Positions 16,333 through 24,992 of a DNA stretch of 61,979 nt are shown in pieces; positions within the stretch are counted from its first letter, which is position 1, and every line of letters begins with the position of its first letter. The position numbers were made by a program, and so were the translations under genes. The notes beneath the pieces are model-generated. The model saw only the letters and a program-made list of their open reading frames with translations. It was not told the origin of the DNA and did not search any database. The stretch spans positions 1-61,979 of the forward strand of contig JAEZUI010000179.1 in NCBI GenBank assembly GCA_023421115.1. The letters are read 5' to 3'. The stretch comes from Bacillota bacterium. GTDB lineage: Bacteria; Bacillota; Clostridia; Acetivibrionales; Acetivibrionaceae.

Positions 16333-16821
16333 ATGGAAGATAAGAGATATAATTTTATAGTGAATATTTTAAGAGTTGTTTTAGTACTTTATTTAGTTGT
16401 GTTGATAGGATATAAAGCAATTTCTCATAATATATCTGCATTTGGACCTACAGCAAAAGCAACACCAACAATTTTGCTTACAGCAATCCCTACAGCAACG
16501 CCAACTGCTACACCGACGCCAACTGCAACACCAACAGCAACACCAATACCAACAGTTGCACCGACTGATACACCAACAATTGCGCCAACATCCACGCCAA
16601 CAATTGCACCAACAGCTAAACCGACTGTAAAACCAACAACGAAACCGACTAAAAAACCAACGATAAAACCAACGATAAAACCAACGGTAAAACCAACTAT
16701 AAAACCAACACCAGTACCAGAGATAAAACCTACTCCAACAGAAGTACCGAAACCAACAGCAGAACCGAAACCTACTCCAACACAAAAACCTACTGGCGGT
16801 GTAATAGTACCAAACATTTAG
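16333..16821 (+). CDS. Membrane-anchored Pro-Thr-rich repeat protein
   Basis: The protein has 162 residues. It has a short charged N-terminus, one transmembrane helix (about residues 10-27, ILRVVLVLYLVVLIGY), then about 110 residues of tandem P-T units (TPTATPTPT, changing to KPTIKPTIKPT), with no folded domain. This is the same composition as clostridial cellulosomal linkers but without a dockerin. Predicted topology puts the repeat outside the cell as an extended stalk. It sits between a cytoplasmic kinase and an LRR surface protein and could be a spacer or a phosphorylation/glycosylation substrate (inference). Extreme codon repetition makes this stretch prone to slippage, so the length may vary between strains. 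Confidence 0.7.
   Translation: MEDKRYNFIVNILRVVLVLYLVVLIGYKAISHNISAFGPTAKATPTILLTAIPTATPTATPTPTATPTATPIPTVAPTDTPTIAPTSTPTIAPTAKPTVKPTTKPTKKPTIKPTIKPTVKPTIKPTPVPEIKPTPTEVPKPTAEPKPTPTQKPTGGVIVPNI
16435..16785 (+). repeat. Tandem codon repeat encoding Pro-Thr units
   Basis: Degenerate 6-12 base units of the type ACACCAACAGCA and AAACCAACGATA repeat for about 350 bases inside the preceding gene. They also create long spurious Cys/Trp-rich and Gly/Val-rich frames on the other strand. Confidence 0.8.
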
Positions 16822-16953
16822 TGCATTAAAGTAAAGTTGTTCTATGTTAAAGGATTAAAAAAATGGTATGTTGCCAAGTACTATTATCTATAATAAATTT
16901 TTTTGGTGCAACGATAAGAACCAGCTTAATATGTATTTCTAGGGGGGAACAAA

Positions 16954-19056
16954 ATGAAGAGAATTCTAAGTATAATTATTGTTATTACAATATTAGTATC
17001 TGCGCAATTTGTAGGGTATTGTGATGAAAGCTCAGTTCAGGTTGTTGTAGATGGGTCGGTCCTTGAAATGAAACCTGAAGCAAAAATAATAAACGGTTCT
17101 ACATATATTCCAATGGTACAGTTTGTTAAAACCTCTTCTTACCAAGCAGAAGTTCAAAAAAACAGTAAGGGTTCAGCAAACGAGTACATAATTAATAGAA
17201 GTAAAATAAACAGAGTAATTACAATAACAGAGAGTAAAGAAATAATAACTGAAGTAACCATAAATGGAGTAATTAGAAAAACCAATATAAAGGCAATTTA
17301 TGAACAGGGACAGATGTGGGTGCCAATTGTTTTTTTGGTTGAGCACCTAGGTGGGCAGGCTACCTGGAGTGAATTAACCCGTAGGGTTATGGTAGAAAGT
17401 TATATGCCTATACTATTTAGTGATACAAATCTAGAGGCGGCAATCCGCTCTTCAACTGGAGTTACCGAAGGTGATATTTTTAAATGTGATCTTGACTTAG
17501 TGAGTACACTTGTTGTCTCAGGTATTGGAATAACTGATTTAGAGGGTTTACAATATGCCTCAAATATTATTCACTTGGACCTGTCAAATAATAATATTAC
17601 TGATGTCACTTCATTAAGGCCTCTTACAAAACTAACGAACCTTTATCTAAAAGGTAACGAAATAGCTGATTATTCACCTTTAGCTGCAATTTATAATCAT
17701 TTAAAGCTAAGAGATTTTAATATGGATTTTATAGGTATCGAGGACATAAATGTTGAAATAGCTATAAGAGCTGAGACTGGTAAATTCAATGGCGATTTGA
17801 CTTTAGAAGATTTTCAGGCTGTTACGGAATTAAATTTGGAAAATAAAGATATATCTGATTTACAGGGTATACAATACCTTACAAATTTAAAAAAGCTATA
17901 TTTAAGAGGAAACAATATCAAGTTTATTGAACCATTAAAGAACTTGACGAATTTAGAAGTACTTGCATTAAATAATAACAAAATAGAAGACGTAAAACCG
18001 TTAAGCTATCTTAAGGAGCTTGTGGAGCTTGATTTGCTAGGCAATCAAATAACGGACGTAGCTCCGTTAACAGGCTTGGCAAAGCTTAAACAGCTAAGTT
18101 TAGCGGATAATAAGGTGTCTGATATTTCAAAGCTTGGTAATCTTGTTAATCTTGAAGTATTAATTCTGCAGAATAATGAGATATCGGATATTAGCGCTTT
18201 GCAAAGTCTTGTAAATTTGAATTTACTTTACCTAAATCAAAATAAAATTGTAGATATATCAATACTAGGTGAGTTTTATAATCTTGAGATTTTGGTATTG
18301 AAGGACAATCAAATATCCGATGTGAAAAGTTTAAGTGGTCAGAAGGCTGTACCAAAGTTAAGGGAGTTGTATTTATTAAACAATTTGATAACTGACTTTT
18401 CGCCCTTGAAGGCCTTAAGCGAAAGATTAGATAAGTGTGACTTTTTGGATTACATGAATAATTCAGAGCCTACATCAGATATAAAAGTCAGCCCAACGTC
18501 AACACGCGGTGTACAACCGACACCTAACACGACAACTGGCATACTGCCAACACCAAGTGTTACAGCAGACAATCAACCGGATGCAACACAAAATCTAGAA
18601 ACAGAAACTGAACCTTCAAATGAAGCATCCGAGGATCTAGGTGAAGAAATAGTTCAACGTTTTTATATAGACAAATCGTTCTACTATGTCAATGATAAAA
18701 AGTTAAATATAGATGTTGCGCCTATTATCAAAAACGGAAGGACTTTCCTGCCGGTTAGGTATGTTGCAGAAAGTTTAGGTGCCGAAGTTGGTTGGAACCA
18801 AACTGAAAGGAAAATAACCGTTTCTATGAAAGATTCAAAAGTGGAGATGTTGCTAGATACCAACATCGCAATGGTAAACGGTGAGGCAAAAATGATTGAC
18901 GTTTCGCCTTTTATTGAAAAGGGGAGAACTTTAGTACCTTTTAGATTTTTAAGTGAATCCCTAGGTTGTAAGGTTGAATGGGATGATGATTTAAAAAGCG
19001 CAATTTTTTACAATACGGCTTATGTAGAAAATCATCCGGAAAAGTTTATCAAATAG
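16954..19056 (+). CDS. Surface leucine-rich-repeat protein with two copper-amine-oxidase-N-like domains
   Basis: The protein has 700 residues from ATG 16954 after AGGGGGG. It has a signal peptide (1-24) and a copper amine oxidase N-terminal-like domain (about 27-145; ending VPIVFLVEHLGGQATWSEL). An LRR block of internalin type with 22-residue periodicity follows (about 150-490; units such as LTNLEVLALNNNKIEDVKPL), interrupted near 255-275. Next is a Thr/Pro linker (about 505-555) and a second CuAO-N-like domain (about 570-690; GRTFLPVRYVAESLGAEVGW and GRTLVPFRFLSESLGCKVEW). No dockerin, SLH or sortase motif is seen, so anchoring is unclear. LRRs of this type bind proteins or glycans. Its position behind the kinase/Pro-Thr genes suggests a surface output of that region (inference). 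Confidence 0.85.
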   Translation: MKRILSIIIVITILVSAQFVGYCDESSVQVVVDGSVLEMKPEAKIINGSTYIPMVQFVKTSSYQAEVQKNSKGSANEYIINRSKINRVITITESKEIITEVTINGVIRKTNIKAIYEQGQMWVPIVFLVEHLGGQATWSELTRRVMVESYMPILFSDTNLEAAIRSSTGVTEGDIFKCDLDLVSTLVVSGIGITDLEGLQYASNIIHLDLSNNNITDVTSLRPLTKLTNLYLKGNEIADYSPLAAIYNHLKLRDFNMDFIGIEDINVEIAIRAETGKFNGDLTLEDFQAVTELNLENKDISDLQGIQYLTNLKKLYLRGNNIKFIEPLKNLTNLEVLALNNNKIEDVKPLSYLKELVELDLLGNQITDVAPLTGLAKLKQLSLADNKVSDISKLGNLVNLEVLILQNNEISDISALQSLVNLNLLYLNQNKIVDISILGEFYNLEILVLKDNQISDVKSLSGQKAVPKLRELYLLNNLITDFSPLKALSERLDKCDFLDYMNNSEPTSDIKVSPTSTRGVQPTPNTTTGILPTPSVTADNQPDATQNLETETEPSNEASEDLGEEIVQRFYIDKSFYYVNDKKLNIDVAPIIKNGRTFLPVRYVAESLGAEVGWNQTERKITVSMKDSKVEMLLDTNIAMVNGEAKMIDVSPFIEKGRTLVPFRFLSESLGCKVEWDDDLKSAIFYNTAYVENHPEKFIK

Positions 19057-19103
19057 TGTAGTAACATAGAATTGTATATTAATTATCCATAAAGAAAAGA
19101 TTT

Positions 19104-19146
19104 ATAAGACTAAACATTAGCGAAATTGCTAAATGTTTAGTCTTAT
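19104..19146. terminator. Bidirectional terminator-like stem between convergent genes
   Basis: ATAAGACTAAACATT at 19104-19118 pairs with AATGTTTAGTCTTAT at 19132-19146, with an inner AGC/GCT extension. Flanking T-tracts are short. Confidence 0.6.
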
Positions 19147-19183
19147 CATGTTATGGAAATATGGTTGTTTTATATTTCTTATA

Positions 19184-19828
19184 TTACAAAAATTTTTCAA
19201 CAAGTTGTGGTATTTTACCTGTAGCAGTTTCTATCGCGTCTTGACGTTCTCCTTCTGTCGTACCGGTGCCGTCAACTAACAGTTCGTAAAAGGTATTGAT
19301 ACCAATAAATTTCATGATATCATGTACATAGTTCAGTCCTTTAGAAAGGGCCGGTTTTAATAACCATGGAACGTTGGCGCCGGAAGATTGAACATAAATA
19401 AATACTCTTGGCTTATCATCCATAAGACCATAGGGCTTATTGTTTTCAAAGGCGATTGTCTTTCCAGCCTGGATAATACAATCTATATATTCCTTTACAG
19501 GAGCTGGAAATGATAAACTCCACATGGGAGCTGCAAGAACATAAATGTCGGATGCTTTAAACTGATCACACAGCTGTTCGATTTTAGCAATTTCTTTTTG
19601 TTCCTCTGAAGTAAGTTTACTTCTGGCCTCAGAATTAACAATTGCACTTCTACTTTCAAAATAGCAGCCTTTTAACTGGGGAATATGTTCTTCATACAGA
19701 TTTAATTCCTCTAGTTCCACATCTTCTATTTTTTCTAAGATTGCATTGACTAAATTTCTACTTACCGTCCTGCTTGAGGACTGTTCTTCAGCCTTTGAAT
19801 TTGCGATAATATAAAGTAATTTTTTCAC
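19184..19828 (-). CDS. FMN-dependent NAD(P)H oxidoreductase of the AzoR/flavodoxin-like fold
   Basis: A GTG start at 19828 has AAGGTG six bases upstream and yields 215 residues, the usual AzoR size; a longer frame to 19948 adds 40 residues that do not fit the family. FMN-binding residues come from the N-terminal IANSKAEEQSSSR loop and PMWSLSFPAPVKEYIDCI (PMYNF-like in AzoR). It continues AGKTIAFENNKPYGLM and QSSGANVPWLL. The reaction is two-electron reduction of quinones, azo or nitro compounds with NAD(P)H; the physiological substrate in anaerobes is unknown. Transcribed divergently from the hydrogenase operon. Confidence 0.8.
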   Translation of the reverse strand: MKKLLYIIANSKAEEQSSSRTVSRNLVNAILEKIEDVELEELNLYEEHIPQLKGCYFESRSAIVNSEARSKLTSEEQKEIAKIEQLCDQFKASDIYVLAAPMWSLSFPAPVKEYIDCIIQAGKTIAFENNKPYGLMDDKPRVFIYVQSSGANVPWLLKPALSKGLNYVHDIMKFIGINTFYELLVDGTGTTEGERQDAIETATGKIPQLVEKFL

Positions 19829-20176
19829 ACATTTCACCTTCTGTACATTATTGAATACTAAACTATTATGTGTCTTCACAACACGCTTTATTCTTTTTTC
19901 TATGGTGTTAATAGGCTCGATGGTTATACATATGTGATGGCGAAGCAAATTTTCTTGATGTTAAGGAAATTATGATAGTTTTGTATTTATTACTGCGTTT
20001 AAAACCGTATCTAATAACACAAATCTTAATTCTCAAAAAAACAAAAAAAAATTTAATTGTTGTTGTACTATGAAATGTGGCCTAAAATGAAATTGTTATA
20101 AATTTAACAAACAATTTTTCCGGAATAACCATAAATTTTATGTTACTCAATATCCGGTTGAAAGTGAGGGATTTGT
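19829..20176. other. Divergent intergenic region azoR-like / hydCBA
   Basis: Contains the Rex-type operator at 20093-20110. A possible -10 TAAAAT at 20083-20088 precedes it; its -35 is not well placed. A-rich tract at 20030-20052. No gene seen. Confidence 0.45.
20093..20110. promoter_or_regulatory. Rex-type operator upstream of hydCBA
   Basis: TTGTTATAAATTTAACAA matches the clostridial Rex consensus TTGTTAAnnnnTTAACAA with one mismatch and ends 67 bases before hydC. Rex is an NADH/NAD+-sensing repressor known to control hydrogenase and fermentation genes in clostridia. Confidence 0.7.
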
Positions 20177-20644
20177 ATGGCAGAAAAACTAAAAGACATA
20201 ATAGATAGACATAATGGAAAAAAATCATCTTTAATAATGGTACTTCAAGACATACAAAAAGAATACAGATATTTATCTGAAGAAGCTTTAATGCTTGTTG
20301 CAAAGAGGATGAAGATTACGCCGTCAAAGGTATTTAGCGTAGCAACCTTTTATGAAAACTTTTCCCTTGAGCCTAAGGGTAAGTACGTAATTAAAATTTG
20401 TGACGGAACCGCATGTCATGTAAAAAAATCTATTCCTATCTTAAATGCTTTAAGAACTGAGCTTGATTTAAGTGAAGAAAAGAAAACTACCGACGATTTA
20501 CTATTTACTGTTGAGACGGTATCTTGCCTTGGGGCATGTGGCTTAGCACCAGTAATAACTATAAATGACAAAGTATATCCTAAGGTGACTCCTGAGCATG
20601 TATTAGAACTGCTTGATGGTATAAGGAAGGAGGAAGAAAAATGA
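20177..20644 (+). CDS. hydC: NuoE-like [2Fe-2S] subunit of bifurcating [FeFe] hydrogenase
   Basis: The protein has 155 residues, ATG 20177 after GAGGG. It has a helical N-terminus followed by a thioredoxin-like [2Fe-2S] fold with ligand pairs CDGTAC (Cys-x4-Cys) and SCLGACG (Cys-x3-Cys) at about residues 78-83 and 119-123. It transfers electrons between the NADH/FMN subunit HydB and the hydrogenase subunit HydA in the soluble complex that couples H2 formation to simultaneous oxidation of NADH and reduced ferredoxin. Its stop overlaps the hydB start by four bases. A Rex operator lies in its promoter region. Lack of membrane-complex genes nearby rules out complex I. Confidence 0.93.
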   Translation: MAEKLKDIIDRHNGKKSSLIMVLQDIQKEYRYLSEEALMLVAKRMKITPSKVFSVATFYENFSLEPKGKYVIKICDGTACHVKKSIPILNALRTELDLSEEKKTTDDLLFTVETVSCLGACGLAPVITINDKVYPKVTPEHVLELLDGIRKEEEK

Positions 20645-22575
20645 TAATAAAGAGTGTCAAGGAATTAGAAGAAGCTTCAATAAAGCTTCACGAAAAACTT
20701 GATTTGCAGGAAATAAAAGTTTTAGTTTGTGGAGGAACAGGATGTGTGGCAACCGGTTCAATAGAAATATACGAAAGATTAACTGAGCTGGTTAAAAACA
20801 AAGGACTTCTGACAGATGTAAAACTAGAGGAAGAAAAGAAAGGTATAGGTGTAAAGAAAAGCGGATGCCATGGTTTTTGCGAAATGGGTCCATTAGTAAG
20901 AATTGAACCCTTCAATTACTTATATATTGGTGTAAAAGTAGAGGATTGTGAAGAGATAGTCGAAGAAACTTTAATAAATAGAAAACCAGTAACAAGGCTT
21001 ATGTATAAATATTCAACTCTTATAGACGAAGTGAAAGAGGTAAAATCGAGTCGGGCTAAAAGCCAGATGGAGTTAACAGAGAAAATTTATGAAACACAGG
21101 AGTCAATTCCCTTTTATAAAAAGCAGACAAGGATGGTTTTAGAACACTGTGGCAGTATCGATGCTGAGGCAATAGAGGAATATATAGCAAAAGGCGGTTA
21201 CAAGGCTTTAGCAAAGGCTTTAACAAAGATGACTCCCGATGAAATCTGTAAGGATATTATAGCCTCAAACTTAAGAGGAAGAGGTGGTGGAGGTTATCCG
21301 GCGGGAAGAAAGTGGGCTCAGGTTTTAGCACAGAAGTCTGAAATTAAATATGTTGTGTGTAATGGAGATGAAGGTGACCCTGGAGCCTTTATGGACAGAA
21401 GTCTTATGGAGGGAGACCCTCACAGAGTTATAGAAGGCATGATAATTGCCGGATATGCTACAGGAAGTTCAGAAGGATATATTTATGTGAGGGCTGAATA
21501 TCCCTTAGCAGTTGAAAGAATTAATACGGCGATTGAAAAGGCGAGAAGCTTTGGAATTTTAGGTAAGAATATTTTGGATTCTGGCTTTGATTTTGATATA
21601 CATGTAAACCAGGGTGCCGGTGCTTTTGTATGTGGAGAAGGGAGTGCGCTTACCGCTTCGATAGAAGGAGAAAGAGGTATGCCAAGAGTTAAGCCCCCCC
21701 GTACCGTTGAAGCAGGACTCTGGGCAAAACCTACTGTTTTAAATAATGTTGAAACCTTTGCCAATGTACCGCTTATCATATCAAAAGGTAGCTCATGGTA
21801 TAAATCCATAGGCCCGGAGAAAAGTCCGGGAACAAAGGCTTTTGCAATAACGGGAAATGTTAATAATACAGGACTAATAGAAGTTCCGATGGGCACAAGC
21901 TTACGTGAAGTTATTTTTGACATAGGGGGAGGAATTAAGGGTGGCAAGAAATTTAAAGCTGTGCAGATTGGAGGTCCTTCTGGAGGATGTCTTGTAGAAG
22001 AACACTTAGATATGCCGCTAGACTTCGATTCTCTAAAGAAAGTGGGCGCAATGATCGGTTCTGGTGGTCTGGTAGTTATGGATGAAGATACTTGTATGGT
22101 TGAAGTTGCAAGATTTTTCATGAACTTTACCCAGAATGAATCCTGTGGTAAATGCGTTCCGTGCAGAGAAGGTACAAAAAGAATGCTGGAAATTATGGAG
22201 CGTATAGTTTCTGGAAAGGGAACTTTAGAAGATTTGGACTTATTGGAGGAATTGGCAGATACGGTTAGCAGTACTGCTCTGTGTGGACTTGGAAAAACAG
22301 CAGCGGGTCCCGTTATAAGTACAATGAAGTACTTCAAGGATGAATATTTTGAACATGTGGTGAATAAAAGATGTCCCACAAAAACCTGCAAAGGTTTGAC
22401 TTTATTTACAATAGATGAAGATTTGTGTAAGGGCTGTTCGAAATGCCAGAGGGTATGTCCCGCAGGAGCAATTCAAGGAAAAATAAAGGAAACATTTAGG
22501 ATAATTGGGGACAGATGTATAAAATGTGGTGCATGTATTGATGCATGTCCTTTCAAGGCTATAAAGGAGGTCTAA
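20641..22575 (+). CDS. hydB: NuoF-like NADH/FMN subunit of bifurcating [FeFe] hydrogenase
   Basis: The protein has 644 residues. N-terminal [2Fe-2S] thioredoxin-like domain (VLVCGGTGCVATGS ... KSGCHGFCEMGP, residues 28-90), FMN/NADH domain (NLRGRGGGGYPAGRKW about 215; CGEGSALTASIEGERG about 335), a [4Fe-4S] site (ESCGKCVPCREGTKRM about 500), and a C-terminal two-cluster ferredoxin extension (CKGCSKCQRVCPAGAI and CIKCGACIDACPFKAI, about 595-640). This order is that of HydB/HndC, not NuoF, which lacks both terminal additions. It oxidises or reduces NAD(H) and is the proposed bifurcation centre. It overlaps hydC by ATGA and is followed after three bases by hydA. Confidence 0.95.
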   Translation: MIIKSVKELEEASIKLHEKLDLQEIKVLVCGGTGCVATGSIEIYERLTELVKNKGLLTDVKLEEEKKGIGVKKSGCHGFCEMGPLVRIEPFNYLYIGVKVEDCEEIVEETLINRKPVTRLMYKYSTLIDEVKEVKSSRAKSQMELTEKIYETQESIPFYKKQTRMVLEHCGSIDAEAIEEYIAKGGYKALAKALTKMTPDEICKDIIASNLRGRGGGGYPAGRKWAQVLAQKSEIKYVVCNGDEGDPGAFMDRSLMEGDPHRVIEGMIIAGYATGSSEGYIYVRAEYPLAVERINTAIEKARSFGILGKNILDSGFDFDIHVNQGAGAFVCGEGSALTASIEGERGMPRVKPPRTVEAGLWAKPTVLNNVETFANVPLIISKGSSWYKSIGPEKSPGTKAFAITGNVNNTGLIEVPMGTSLREVIFDIGGGIKGGKKFKAVQIGGPSGGCLVEEHLDMPLDFDSLKKVGAMIGSGGLVVMDEDTCMVEVARFFMNFTQNESCGKCVPCREGTKRMLEIMERIVSGKGTLEDLDLLEELADTVSSTALCGLGKTAAGPVISTMKYFKDEYFEHVVNKRCPTKTCKGLTLFTIDEDLCKGCSKCQRVCPAGAIQGKIKETFRIIGDRCIKCGACIDACPFKAIKEV

Positions 22576-22578
22576 AAA

Positions 22579-24276
22579 ATGGCGGGTACTATGATTATAG
22601 ATGGTCGTAGAATTGAATTTGAAAATGAAAAGCATTTGCTTGAAGTTATACGCAAGGCGGGAATAGAGCTTCCTACCTTTTGTTATCACTCTGAATTGAG
22701 TGTTTACGGCGCATGTAGGATGTGTATAGTAGAGGATAAATGGGGTAATATTCTGGCATCCTGTTCTGAAATCCCAAAGGATGGGATGGAGATTTATACT
22801 AATACCCCAAAAATTCAAAAACACAGAAAAATGATTCTTGAACTGTTGCTTTCAAACCATGATAGAGATTGCACAACCTGCGAAAAAAATGGAAAGTGTA
22901 AGCTTCAGGAATTGGCATATAAGTTTGGAATCAGAGGATATAGATTTAAGGAATTCAATGGCAAACAGGAAATAGACAACAGTAGTAAATCAATAGTACG
23001 TAATCCAAATAAGTGTATTGCCTGTGGAGACTGTGTGAGGGTATGCGAAGAGGTACAAGGTGTTGGTGTACTTGGATTTGCCTATAGAGGTTCAAAACTT
23101 ATGGTTACACCAGCTTTTAATAAAAAGCTTGCAGAGGTAGATTGTGTAAATTGTGGCCAATGTACAAGGGTTTGCCCTACAGGAGCTATGATAATAAAGG
23201 ATGAAACAAATAAAGTTTGGAAGGTATTGCATGACAAGAAGAAAAGAGTAGTTGCCCAGATAGCTCCGGCAGTTAGGGTAGCTATTGGAGAAGAATTTGG
23301 TCTTGAAGCAGGGGAATTGAGTATAGGCAAAATAGCTGCAGCATTAAAGCGACTAGGATTTGATCAAGTATACGATACTGCTTTAGCAGCCGATTTAACA
23401 GTTATGGAGGAGTCAAAGGAATTCTTTGGACGGATTGAGTTAGAAAAAAACCTTCCTATTTTTACATCTTGTTGTCCAGCATGGGTAAAGTATGCAGAAC
23501 TCAAGCATCCAGAACTGTTAAATAATATTTCTTCATGCAAATCCCCTCAACAAATGTTTGGTACAGTTATAAAAGAGTTTTTTAAAAAGACCGACATAGC
23601 TGAGGAGAAAGAGACGGTTGTAATATCTATAATGCCTTGTACTGCTAAAAAATTCGAAGCATCACGTTCTGAAAACAAAACCGATGCAATATACGATGTA
23701 GATACGGTTATTACCACACAGGAATTAGCTGCTATGATACGTGAAGCAGGAATAGTGTTTAACGAGCTTGACCCGGAATCGTTGGATATGCCTTTAGGCC
23801 TTTCGAGTGGAGCCGGTGTTATGTTTGGTGTGACGGGTGGTGTAACAGAGGCTATAATTAGAAGATGTCTTATCGAAAAAACTTCCGAAAGCCTCAGGGA
23901 GATTTCCTTCAAAGGTATAAGAGGTATGAGTGGAATAAAGGAAGCTTCCTTTGAAATAGATGGTAGAACATATAATTTTGCTATGGTGCATGGACTCGGA
24001 AACGTAGAAAACATTATTGAGATGATCAATAGTGGTGAAAAAAGCTATGATTTTGTTGAGGTAATGGCATGTCAGGGAGGCTGTATTGGTGGGGCCGGTC
24101 AGCCAATACCAAAGAATTATCATGCATCGAATAAAAGAGCAAAGGGAATCTACAATGCTGATAGTATCTCTCAGATAAAGCGTTCGGAAGAAAACCCTAT
24201 GGTCATTGCACTATACAATGGTTTGCTAAAAGGAAAGCACCATTTGTTACACACAAAAAAAGAAGAGGTGCAGTGA
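22579..24276 (+). CDS. hydA: Catalytic [FeFe] hydrogenase subunit
   Basis: The protein has 565 residues, ATG 22579 after AAGGAGG. In order: plant-type [2Fe-2S] (CYHSELSVYGACRMCIVE), His-Cys3 [4Fe-4S] (HDRDCTTCEKNGKC), two [4Fe-4S] motifs (CIACGDCVRVC; CVNCGQCTRVCPTGAM), then the H-cluster loops L1 TSCCPAWVKYAE, L2 MPCTAKKFEASR and L3 EVMACQGGCIGGAGQP. All four H-cluster cysteines and the proton-transfer Cys of L1 are present, so it should be fully active. It ends shortly after L3, lacking the extra C-terminal [2Fe-2S] of Thermotoga HydA. It forms the soluble HydABC complex with the two upstream genes. Confidence 0.95.
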   Translation: MAGTMIIDGRRIEFENEKHLLEVIRKAGIELPTFCYHSELSVYGACRMCIVEDKWGNILASCSEIPKDGMEIYTNTPKIQKHRKMILELLLSNHDRDCTTCEKNGKCKLQELAYKFGIRGYRFKEFNGKQEIDNSSKSIVRNPNKCIACGDCVRVCEEVQGVGVLGFAYRGSKLMVTPAFNKKLAEVDCVNCGQCTRVCPTGAMIIKDETNKVWKVLHDKKKRVVAQIAPAVRVAIGEEFGLEAGELSIGKIAAALKRLGFDQVYDTALAADLTVMEESKEFFGRIELEKNLPIFTSCCPAWVKYAELKHPELLNNISSCKSPQQMFGTVIKEFFKKTDIAEEKETVVISIMPCTAKKFEASRSENKTDAIYDVDTVITTQELAAMIREAGIVFNELDPESLDMPLGLSSGAGVMFGVTGGVTEAIIRRCLIEKTSESLREISFKGIRGMSGIKEASFEIDGRTYNFAMVHGLGNVENIIEMINSGEKSYDFVEVMACQGGCIGGAGQPIPKNYHASNKRAKGIYNADSISQIKRSEENPMVIALYNGLLKGKHHLLHTKKEEVQ

Positions 24277-24341
24277 AAGCGGCATAATTGAGCGGGGCAG
24301 TTGCCTCCATATGTTAATTATTTATTAAAGGAGTGGTAATT

Positions 24342-24590
24342 ATGGTAACCATTCATGTGTGTATTGGAAGTGCATGTCACTTAAAAGGTGCTTACAATGT
24401 AATTGACAAATTGAATCAACTCATTGAATCGGGGAAACTCACAGACAAAATAGAAATTAAAGCAGCTCTCTGCCTTGGGAAATGTACAGAAGCAGTTTCT
24501 GCAAGGATTGATGACGAAGAGAGGATTATTTCCATTACTGAAAAAAATACTGAAGAATTCTTCAAAATAGAGGTTTTAAGCAGGTTGTAA
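24342..24590 (+). CDS. Thioredoxin-like [2Fe-2S] ferredoxin
   Basis: The protein has 82 residues; AAAGGAG is correctly spaced for ATG 24342, while the upstream GTG at 24333 abuts it. A single domain like the C-terminal half of NuoE: ligands in CIGSACHLKG (Cys-x4-Cys) and CLGKCTEA (Cys-x3-Cys). It lacks the helical bundle of HydC. It probably carries electrons for the hydrogenase or its sensory relative. Its near-twin at 24746-24991 is the first gene of the Rex-controlled hydS operon, so this copy may be a duplication. Confidence 0.85.
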   Translation: MVTIHVCIGSACHLKGAYNVIDKLNQLIESGKLTDKIEIKAALCLGKCTEAVSARIDDEERIISITEKNTEEFFKIEVLSRL

Positions 24591-24652
24591 GAATTTTTGG
24601 TGTCCTTTGTTTTAATAGTCACATTTGGCAGTAGGAAAATTAGCACAAGATA

Positions 24653-24681
24653 TTGATAAAAAATTAACAAAGGTGTATAAT
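24653..24681 (+). promoter_or_regulatory. Promoter of the hydS operon
   Basis: -35 TTGATA (24653-24658), 17-base spacer, perfect -10 TATAAT (24676-24681); the Rex palindrome begins five bases after the -10. Confidence 0.75.
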
Positions 24682-24685
24682 TAAA

Positions 24686-24703
24686 TTGTTAATATATTAA
24701 CAA
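24686..24703. promoter_or_regulatory. Perfect Rex operator covering the hydS operon transcription start
   Basis: TTGTTAATATATTAACAA is a perfect 18-bp palindrome and an exact match to TTGTTAAnnnnTTAACAA; symmetry extends one base on each side. Its place just after the -10 box would let a bound Rex dimer block initiation. Confidence 0.85.
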
Positions 24704-24745
24704 TTGCTTCAAGACACTACTGGAACATGACTTATGGAGGTTCTC

Positions 24746-24991
24746 GTGATTAAAGTATATATTTGTGTAGGTTCATCATGTCATTTAAAAGGGTCATACC
24801 ATATAATTAAAACTTTTGAAAGTATGATAAAGGAGCACAACCTTAAAGATAAAGTTGAGATTAATGCTTCTTTCTGCCTTGGACAATGTACTAAAGGTGT
24901 GGCAATGAAGGTAGAGGATGAACTAGTGGATAATGTGAATGTATCTAATGCTAAGGAGATATTCGAAAAATATATAATGGGAAGGATTTAA
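24746..24991 (+). CDS. Thioredoxin-like [2Fe-2S] ferredoxin, first gene of the hydS operon
   Basis: The protein has 81 residues from GTG 24746; the only good RBS (GGAGG at 24737-24741) lies inside a longer frame starting at ATG 24734, so the GTG is preferred. Ligand motifs CVGSSCHLKG and CLGQCTKGV match the preceding paralogue. One base separates its stop from the hydS start, so they are co-translated. In sensory hydrogenase operons such small ferredoxins are thought to pass electrons to or from the sensor; that is inference here. Confidence 0.85.
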   Translation: MIKVYICVGSSCHLKGSYHIIKTFESMIKEHNLKDKVEINASFCLGQCTKGVAMKVEDELVDNVNVSNAKEIFEKYIMGRI

Positions 24992-24992
24992 C

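Noticed and set aside
16435..16785. Possible CRISPR array or minisatellite
   Set aside because: Units are degenerate, 6-12 bases and in frame with a Pro-Thr protein; there are no constant repeats with unique spacers.
16393..16817. Long Cys/Trp-rich and Gly/Val-rich frames on the minus strand
   Set aside because: They are the complement of the Pro-Thr codon repeats and have no ribosome binding sites.
20030..20056. Similarity of an A-rich stretch in the hydCBA promoter to the sequence after the candidate guide scaffold (29561-29590)
   Set aside because: Both are low-complexity A-tracts; the match has gaps and is not better than chance.
21483..22391. 302-codon minus-strand frame opposite hydB
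   Set aside because: Shadow of a strongly conserved gene; no start site or family resemblance.
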